DNA of 64,000 nt from Bursaphelenchus xylophilus (taxonomy: Eukaryota; Nematoda; Chromadorea; Rhabditida; Aphelenchoididae): NCBI GenBank assembly GCA_904066235.2, contig CAJFCV020000002.1:806001-870000 (forward strand). The letters run 5' to 3'. Under the pieces are notes generated by a model. The model was not told where the DNA came from. It saw only the letters and a program-made list of their open reading frames with translations, and did not search any database. The position numbers and the translations under genes are program-made. Below, piece by piece: positions 56,394 through 64,000 of this stretch; within the stretch, counting starts at the first letter, position 1; each line of letters starts with the position of its first letter.

Positions 56394-57326
56394 AATGACT
56401 CAAAGGTGAGAAAAGAGGGGATGAAAGTGAAAGGTCAGAGTGGGAAATATGGAAATATATGACTTTTAGAGGGGTTATGACAAAAGAAATCGGAAAGAGA
56501 AAAAAAATTTTTTGATTTTTTATGGATGATGTATCTAAAATTTCAAATTTGTCTAAAAAATTGTGAAATAACCGGAAAAGAATTCCTATGGCGTATTTTA
56601 AGCACACCTTCAGAGGTTTTGGATGGATTTTTGACAAAAATTTTTTACTTGAAGATGATTGAACAGAATGCCAAAAATGGCGGGAAATTTGAAATTTTGA
56701 ATTTTTCATGTTTAAGCTGTGTAAAGAAGATTAATAGAGCCTGAATTATAGGTAAAATACGAAAGTATTGTCTTTAATTTTTATAGAATATATTAGACTA
56801 GACAAAAAACGGAAAAAAAATAAAAATTTTTAAAAAAAATATTTGGACCTACCTTAATCTACGCCTCCATTCTCTCTTGCAGATCCTCAAACCTCAGCTT
56901 TTCCTGTCAAAGTAAAAAAAAACCGCCGAAATGGATGCCAATTCTCGATTCTCTCCCGAACGGATGACTCAAACGGAATCACTCGGCAAACAGATTTCCC
57001 TCTTCCTCTTTTGATGTGTTACAACGAGTACAATCGGAACAGATATTTGCCAAATTTACGGGTCTCTGAAATGGAAATTATCGTAAACATGAAGAGTTTT
57101 CAATAAAAATTTTAAAACACGCTCAACGATTCAATAAAAAAAAAATAATTTTTTTAAAACTTTACTTTGCAGTTTCACAAAAGAAGAACTAATTTTTTGG
57201 ATTCCGCTTGTGAAATGCCAAGATTTTTGTGTCCCCGATAAAAATTTTCTTTTTTAATTTTCGTCTGGTTAGCTCTCCGGCTGACCGTAAAACGCGCGAT
57301 GCTCAAAAATTTGAGCGATAGCTATG
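56394..57326. other. intergenic, no gene seen
   Basis: AT-rich sequence after the receptor gene stop. No supportable exon or repeat. Confidence 0.5.
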
Positions 57327-57485
57327 TATCAGTCTGTCGGAAAAATAACGGCGGATCGTCGCAGCAAAATGTCTCGCCTCGCCGCTATCGCGCACCAAAT
57401 CCCAAGTCGCGGCTTGCAGTCGCAAAGCGATGATGAGCGACTCGGAGGCGCGACGATCCGCCGTTTTTTTCCCGACAGACCGATA
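57327..57485. mobile_element. short foldback with GTCTGTCGG ends
   Basis: Left TATCAGTCTGTCGG then AACGGCGGATCGTCGC; right GCGACGATCCGCCGTT then CCCGACAGACCGATA. Arms of about 34 bp pair with few mismatches around a GC-rich 90 bp centre. Single copy in the window. Confidence 0.7.
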
Positions 57486-57691
57486 TGTGGCCTATTTAGA
57501 ACTCCAAAAAAAATTTAAAAATCCGACAGTCAGAAAATGTGAATTTCCATTTTTGACCACAAACTTTGATCGTTCAAAATCTGCACCAGCACTTCGCGAC
57601 ACAAAAATTTCAGCGATTAGTCCTTGGAATAAATAAAATAAAAACTGTGGAAATTCTGTACAAGGAACTCCCGTACAACTAAACATGTCTA

Positions 57692-57932
57692 CAGTGGCCT
57701 CATCCAGTGGCAAAAACGTACCATTTTGCATCCGAAAAGTATCAAAAATGTGGCAAAATGCTTCCCTCTCCAAATGAAAAAAGTTCGTTTTGAAGGGCCC
57801 TCACAAAAAGAGCGGGCGCGATTTTGAAATCTTAGTTTTTTCACTTGGAGAGGGAGGTATTTTGCCACATTTTTTGATCCTTCCCGGATGCAAAATGGTA
57901 CATTTTTTGCCACTGGATCAGGTCCCCCACTG
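57692..57932. mobile_element. palindromic TA-type MITE, copy 16
   Basis: Begins CAGTGGCCTCATCCAGTGGC, with a short deletion relative to the consensus, after TA. Ends GGATCAGGTCCCCCACTG before TA. Confidence 0.9.
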
Positions 57933-59104
57933 TACAGTGAACAATTTCGAAGGTCGCGGATTCAAATTTTAGCCTGAAATGAAGCTTCGTTCAACGAAAA
58001 TCTATAAAATAATTTTGGTATGGTCACTTGCAAAAAAAAACGATTTTTTAGCTACCACTATAAGGTTCTAAAACAAAATTTCCAGTTATCAAATCCAGTT
58101 TCGTTTTGAAAACGTTTGTTGCCACTATGTATAAATATCGGTTACGCAACTATTCAGCTTGCAAATCCAACAAAACAACTCTCCAAACCTCCGCCCACAA
58201 AACCCGTATCTTCGGATATCAAATGAAGATTCGGATCGCCGTTACAAAACGAATACAATAAACCCGACGTGGAATCACATCATCGAATGGAAGGGGAATC
58301 CGAGGAAATTCGAAATTAGGTAATGTTACCGCGACAACCCTCAAGGTCTGACTGATCTCGCGGCTGTATAATTGGAGGAACAATATTAAGGGAGGGGTTA
58401 ATTAATTTTTCGGATAACGGAATACGTAATATTGTAGAGTCACGGGGTTATTGCGAATTGGAAATAAGTAATAGGCGATCAGAGATTTTGATTAACCGGA
58501 GATTTTTGGTCATGTGTGACCCTTCAATTTTGATGAAAATTTGCACATATATGACCTATAAATTGTAGCGTGAATAATGTAAAAAAATCTGTTAAAAGCA
58601 AAATTCAAAAAAGAAAAAAATTGATTTTCTTATTGCTTGTAACAAGCCTTATCATAAGGATTTTTATCAAAATTCAACGGTAAAAAACGAAATAAAAACT
58701 GAATAAAAGATATTGGAAAAAAACGAAAGGTGAGGTCTTTATTGTACCAGCCGCATAATTGTTTGATAAGCAGAAAAAAAAATTTTTTTTATTGATTTAA
58801 TACCGCTTCTTAGAAGAAGGCCTACACGATTTTTATAATCAATTGTTGAGTGATAAAAAGGATGGGCTACAGAAAAAAAAGAAAAAAAGTAAAAATTTGA
58901 ACAATCAGCACACCGTAAATCCTTAATAAAACGGATTGCATGGCAAGGGAAAATTATGCGTAATAATAGAAGGGCTTTGTTTTAAGGAGGTCCGTTTTGT
59001 TCTCAAATTGAGGCTAGGACATCTGAAAGTGTTTGTTGTAGACAGGGTTTGTTTAACAGCGATTATAATGTAATCCAAGAACATGATTTCCCTCCCCTTT
59101 GACC
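57933..59104. other. intergenic, no gene seen
   Basis: No supportable exon. 58510-58590 resembles the first part of family C in degraded form (TTTTGATGAAAATTTGCACA). Confidence 0.45.
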
Positions 59105-59862
59105 TAGACTTGGCTCTCGGGCCGGCCCGGGCCGAAAATCGCGGCCCGGCCCGCGGGCCGGAAGAGGTCGGCCCGGCCCGGCCCGTTTCAATTTTTCTTC
59201 GGCCCGGCCCGGCCCAGCCCGCGGCCCGGCCCGGGCCGGCCCGGGCCGGCCCGAAAATGGAGAAGAAGTAAAAAACCTTAATTCGCTATTAGATGTGACA
59301 TATTTTTCTTTACTATAACAACTAACAGTACATTTTTAAAGCAAAAAATTACTTAACAACGCATTGCCTTTTAAAAATTAATCAAAAAATTTCCGAAATC
59401 CGTTTTCAGACTATTAAAAATTGCCCCAAGGTCAATTTTATAGATTCAGCAAAGGTGAAACCACGTTTATCAAGGTTTTCAACTGCAAGATGATAGTGTT
59501 GCTTCACACAGCTTCTTAACTGTGTTTTTAAAGATGTGGGTTACGCTTATTTTGAGTTTTTGTTCAAAAAATTACTACAAACACTAATATACATTAGCAC
59601 TTAATAGATTTTACCAGTAAAATTACTTATTATTAGCCATTTTTGAGTACTTCCGTGCTTTATTTTTATAAAATTATCGTTACTGTAAGAAAAATATAAA
59701 CCCTATTCTTGGCTTTGCGTTTTAATTTTATTGGCAACCCAACTTTTCGCGTTGAAATTCAGAATTTTAATTTTGCCGGGCCGGCCCGGGCCGAAAGTTG
59801 CGGCCCGGCCCGCGGGCCGGAACAGGTCGGCCCGGCCCGGCCCAGCCCGGCAGCCAAGTCTA
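59105..59862. mobile_element. hAT-like nonautonomous element 2 (GGCCCGGCCC-rich ends)
   Basis: A perfect 11-bp TIR (TAGACTTGGCT and AGCCAAGTCTA) is flanked by a perfect 8-bp duplication CTTTGACC (59097-59104 and 59863-59870). The subterminal blocks are GGCCCGGCCCGGGCC-type, as in element 1, and the length (758 bp) is almost the same. The AT-rich interior is not obviously alike. No transposase frame. Confidence 0.85.
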
Positions 59863-60614
59863 CTTTGACCCCAATCCTCAAAAAACTTTGGCCATTTTTC
59901 CAAACTTTGGCCGTTACATTCCGCCCGAACGAGCAAAGACAAACAAAGCAAAGAGCATAATAATTATCCCCTCAACATGTTTTATAACAAGTCTGACGTC
60001 TGTTCGAATCTCTCCCCCCAAAAGTGTGCCATAAAAGCAATCGACGCAAAAACAATGGACGAGACGATTGCGCAACCCCGGAAAGAACAACAGATGAACG
60101 GAGCGGGAAGAGCGCAAAAAAGTGCTTTTAAGACAACGTCGAGCAGATCTTACAACAAGATTAGATGCGGGTTCTGGAAAATGGGCTTTTGATGGGCAGA
60201 GGGATATCATCGACAAGGTCAAAAGGGGAAGCGGGCTGGCTAATCAGCGGTTTTATTGTTGTATATACAATAAATGTGTTGGGGGTATTGGGGATTTTTT
60301 AGGAACTAGAGTGAAAGTAAGATGGTCAGAAAGTTTTCTAACGGGAATTTTGCAACAAATTCTGTAAATGTAGGTGCTCCAAGTGAACCAACTCAATTTT
60401 TATGAGGACTGGCACAAATTTCAAATAGTTTTCACAGACTTAAAGGTGAGTTTTAGCCGTTTTGAGATTTCCTGATTTTACCGTTGATCTCTCGTCTGCA
60501 AAGGACGTTGAATAACCAGATCGGGCTTTCAAATTGAACGCGAACATTTACAGACATTGGTACCGGTCGTAGACAGAAAATACAACCAAAATTTAAAGGA
60601 AATGTGAGCTTGTC
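59863..60614. other. intergenic, no gene seen
   Basis: No supportable gene. 60385-60530 contains fragments resembling family C (TTTATGAGGACTGGCACAAA, GACGTTGAATAACC). Confidence 0.45.
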
Positions 60615-60950
60615 ACAAGGGAAGTACCCCAAGTGCGACGCTCAGATTTTGATGAAACCTCGCACAAATTTAGAATGATTTTTTCTAAAATATATGCGAG
60701 AATCCTAGCCCGCGCTTTGCAGAAACCACCGAGGTTTTTAGATCGAAAGTGGGCGAAAATTTGACACTTTTTATCGAATTTCAGCACGAAAAGTTTCATG
60801 TGTATTGCTACCAAAGAGGGTAATGTTTCCACAAAAAATCATTTTTTTCCGCACGAAACTAGCAAAGTTATGGCCAAAAAATGTTTCTTTTCTCTGACCG
60901 CTCTCCGTGTTTAGCGTACTCTCTCGGCGGAAAAGATCGTTCAATATCTC
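60615..60950. repeat. family C repeat, 3'-truncated copy
   Basis: Starts ACAAGGGAAGTACCCCAAGT and follows 46815-47265 through CTCTCGGCGG and TCAATATCTC, where similarity stops abruptly. Confidence 0.8.
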
Positions 60951-61920
60951 TTATTTATGGTACTCTCCTTGTTAGTTGCATAAAACCTAGAGGAATAGTG
61001 AAAAATAGAATTTCGAATAAATTCAATAGTAATTTTTCAGAAAATACCGATCTTTTGACATCAATCCCTCTACTACCATATAAATCATCATATCAAAATA
61101 TTAGATCCAAATCAACTTTGAAAACACTCTAAACACCTAAAAAGACCAACAACATAATTTACGACCGATATGTCGCGTCGAGATAACACTTACGTAATCC
61201 GAAAACAAACGATGAGTAAATGGAAGGCAGATTTATCGGGAAATTGAGGTAAAAAGATGGATCGAGGTGATCGAACGGAGAAGATTATTGGCACGCGACG
61301 ATGATTGAGGAGCTGGGGAAGATTGAGGAGTGGAAATAAAGGGTTTACAAAAAGATTGAAGGGTAAATAAAAGGAAAATTATGGGTTTTGCAGGGGATAA
61401 AAATCTAAATTTTTGAAAAATGCTTCAATTTTAAGAGCTCATAAAGTCTTTTCAAATTTTACGAAATTTTTCAAAATTCAAATTTTTCAAAAAATCCCAA
61501 AATTTTTCCTTTCAAAATTAAAATTTTTCTAATTTTTTCAAAATTCAAACTTTTCAAAATGTTTCAAAATTCAAATTTTTCTAAATTTTTCCAAAAATCC
61601 CAAAATTTTTCCTTTCAAAATCAAAATTTTTCCAAAAATCCCAAAATTTTTCCTAAAAATTTTTCCTTCCAATTCAAATTTCCGAAAACAAATTTGAATG
61701 TCATTTTGAACGGCGGTTTTCGATCACAAGTTTTCGAATGGATTGATCTGCGAGTGACAGCAGAAACGGGCGAAACGAACAAGATTTGGGCCAATTTCGG
61801 TCCCCATAAAATCAAAAAGACAAAAAGAGAGCGAAAATGGGAAAATCAGCGAACGGTTCCGAGGGGTTAATTAAACGGGAAAGTGGTTTGAAAATAAAAA
61901 GGGCTTTATGTATTCAAAAA
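60951..61920. other. intergenic with simple tandem sequence
   Basis: No gene is supported. 61440-61680 is low-complexity sequence built of repeated AAAATTCAAATTTTTC and AAAATCCCAAAATTTTTCC words. Confidence 0.55.
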
Positions 61921-62610
61921 AATTTTTTTTAAATTTGGCCGTATCTTAGGTTAGACGAGGAAAAAATGCAGCATTTTGAAGTATCGTAAGGACAAAAGTC
62001 AAAAAAATAGGAATTGTTTACCAAAAATCCTAAATAAAATTTTATTTGTAGCAAATTCCGGACTAAAAATCTTATTTGTTTCTTCAAAGCGCCAACAAGG
62101 AATCTCATATAAATTTTTAAAAAATTTGACCTCAAATTTTTCCTACAGTGGGGGACCTGATCCAGTGGCAAAAAAGAAGTATCATTTTGCACCCAGGAAG
62201 TATCAAAAAATGTGGCAAAGTACTTCCCTCTCCAAGTGAAGAAACTCCGATTTCAAAAGCGCGCCCTTCAAAACGATGTTTTTTCACTTGGAGAAGGAAG
62301 CATTTTGCCACATTTTTGAGACTTCCTGGATGCAAAATGGTACGTTTTTTCCCACTGGATCAGCTCCGTGACTGTAGGCAAAATTTGGGGTTAAATTTTT
62401 TTAAGTTGTTTGAGTTGGCGCATTGAAGAAACTTGTTGGCGCATTAAAGAAACAAATAAGATTTTTAGTCCAGAAGTTGCTATAAATAAAATTTTATTTG
62501 GGATTTTTTGGTAAACCATTGGTATTTTTTCGACTTTTGTCCTTACGATATTTCAAAACACTGTATTTTTTCCTCGTCTAACCAAAGATACGGCCAAATT
62601 TTTTTTTTTT
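61921..62610. mobile_element. foldback element split by MITE copy 17
   Basis: The outer arms are inverted complements: left AAATTTGGCCGTATCTTAGG, GGACAAAAGTC, AATAAAATTTTATTTG; right has the same words reversed and complemented. The near-central loop is interrupted by MITE copy 17, so the foldback is probably older than that insertion. Confidence 0.7.
62146..62374. mobile_element. palindromic TA-type MITE, copy 17 (nested)
   Basis: Begins CAGTGGGGGACCTGATCC after TA and ends GGATCAGCTCCGTGACTG before TA. It is inserted inside the 61921-62610 foldback. Confidence 0.9.
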
Positions 62611-64000
62611 AGAAAAAAAAATTAAATTCATAGAAACCTGAAATAACTTGTACTCCATTCTTGAAGCCCATGGCATTAAGTTGGAATAAAAATATCAACC
62701 CCTCACCAAATTTCAGAGCATTTTTAAAGACCAAATTTCAGAGCATTTTAAGACCAAATTTCTAAGCATTTTTTACCACACCCTCGTCTGTTCCGGATAG
62801 TCCATAAATTCATAAAACCTCAAGGTTTTCCAAAATTTCAAGGCCGTTTTTTCAGCTTGAACTCTCTCTTTTTCCCTCTTGCAGCTTACTTTAGCTCCTA
62901 TTCGTTCGTTTTTTTCGCCCTCCAAGCCAAAGCCTTCAATATCGAGTTGATGGAATTTGGAATTTCGCGCGCGTCTGGCAAATTTCACCCCTCCCTTTTT
63001 GATTTCCCGCTTTGCAAAACTCGCTCTCCTCGTTTACCCCACCTCCAGCTGTAAACACATTGGATTTCGAGGGGGATTTAACGGTCGGAACGCGTCCCCC
63101 CACACCCAATCCCATATCCATTTCGAATAAAATCGGCGGTATTGAAGGCGACGGGCCTCGAGAATAAGTTTCTTCAGGTAAAAAGTAATGTTTTTCGAGG
63201 CGAAAAAGTAATGTCATAAGGGCGTATGGACAGCAAAATGGAGCAAATATGTCAGAAATTGCGGTCGGAACGGGATGATTTGAAAAAACGTTATGTATTC
63301 GAAGTTGGCCAAATGCGATTTTAAAAATATTTTTGAGAGGTTTGAGTGACACTACAAGGGGGCGTATACGATGTTCCAGTTTTTATTTTTTAAGTATAGG
63401 GATCGAATTTCGAACTTCAAAAAAAATTTTTTTTTAGTTTTTTTGCGAGTTTTGGAATTTCAGTAATCCAGAAAACAGTTGTAAACTATAGTTTAGCAAT
63501 AAAAAAAGTTTTTTGAACGAAAATTTTCAAAAAAACTTCAAAGTTAATATATTTGCCCTGAGGGCAAAATTTCAAAATTAGCCAAAAATCCTTTACATTA
63601 TATACAACAACCCCCAATTATCCCAAATCATCAAAATTTTCCCTACAAATCCTTTGAATTCTCCAAAAAATCGTCATTTTTCCTTCTTTCCCAGTAAATT
63701 CAATGTCCACTAAATTCTCCCTCATTTTTTCAGGGAAATCTCACCCTCCGGCACTCGGAATGACCCCTAAAATCTTCGGGGTGGAAACCTCAAGGAATGA
63801 TTGATTCGGGGCGATCAAGGGTCTCGGAATTAATGTCCCTCCGGCCATAAATTTTAAACAAAATTGGATGGGAACAAATTGGAGAAGAGGGGAAGGAAGT
63901 GGAAAATTCAGAAAGGCATGTGTAAAATACGACCGAGAACATTTTCGATATAAAAATTGGAGCGCGAAATGAGTACTACAGAGGTGGAAGGTCTGAAAAA
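62611..64000. other. intergenic to window end, no gene seen
   Basis: No supportable exons. A moderately GC-rich patch at 62840-63150 resembles the islands elsewhere. The window ends in AT-rich sequence. Confidence 0.4.

Noticed and set aside
59083..59951. Open frames rich in Gly-Pro-Ala-Arg (also at 37432-37651)
   Set aside because: These are translations of the GGCCCGGCCC subterminal arrays of the hAT-like elements, open in several frames because of composition.

Overview
The window reads as nematode nuclear DNA. It is AT-rich, and genes are split by introns with TTTTCAG-type 3' splice sites and GTAAG/GTGAG donors. The gene content fits: glucuronosyltransferase-type UGTs, a ZP-domain (cuticlin-like) protein, and a divergent nematode-style 7TM receptor. 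No bacterial, viral or organellar features were seen. The species cannot be named from the sequence; repeat load and long introns argue against a very compact genome.

Layout. (1) 1060-4367, minus strand: a three-exon gene for a 354-residue protein with about four membrane segments, family not recognised. (2) 4.4-24.3 kb: no supportable gene. The first part (about 5.8-10.5 kb) has several GC-rich islands. The second part (12.8-22 kb) is full of foldback repeats, including an inverted segmental duplication (about 14.1-15.3 kb against 20.65-21.85 kb). (3) 24.3-33.8 kb, plus strand: a tandem array of three complete UDP-glycosyltransferase genes (523, 524 and 524 aa), each with signal peptide, catalytic His, donor-binding signature, one C-terminal membrane helix and a KxKxx ER-retrieval tail. 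Each has a TGATAAG site 75-102 bp before its ATG. (4) 34.1-38.9 kb, plus strand: an eight-exon Na+/K+-ATPase beta-subunit family gene with an unusual ~195-residue Lys/Glu-rich cytoplasmic extension and a hydrophobic C-terminus. (5) 39.2-41.9 kb (first exon not settled), minus strand: a ZP-domain transmembrane protein converging on the beta-subunit gene. (6) 42.3-53.4 kb: no gene; a foldback element carrying inverted tRNA-like sequences and other repeats. (7) 53.4-56.4 kb, plus strand: a four-exon 7TM chemoreceptor-like gene with a 1.23 kb TIR element in its last intron. (8) 56.4-64 kb: no gene; several foldback and hAT-like elements.

The dominant feature is repetitive. Seventeen copies of one near-palindromic, TA-flanked ~225-260 bp element (termini CAGTGGGGGACC / GGTCCCCCACTG) make up about 4 kb of the window. 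Six lie inside introns of the UGT, ZP and receptor genes. A second group of foldbacks shares the terminus ACAAGGRAAGT. Two ~755 bp elements have GGCCCGGCCC-rich ends, 11-bp TIRs and perfect 8-bp target duplications, which is the hAT signature.

Functionally the UGT array is the only multi-gene unit: three lumenal ER enzymes for conjugating lipophilic compounds, probably intestinal if the GATA-type sites are used. The other genes are unrelated neighbours. No novel multi-gene system was found; the most unusual items are the beta-subunit architecture and the repeat biology.
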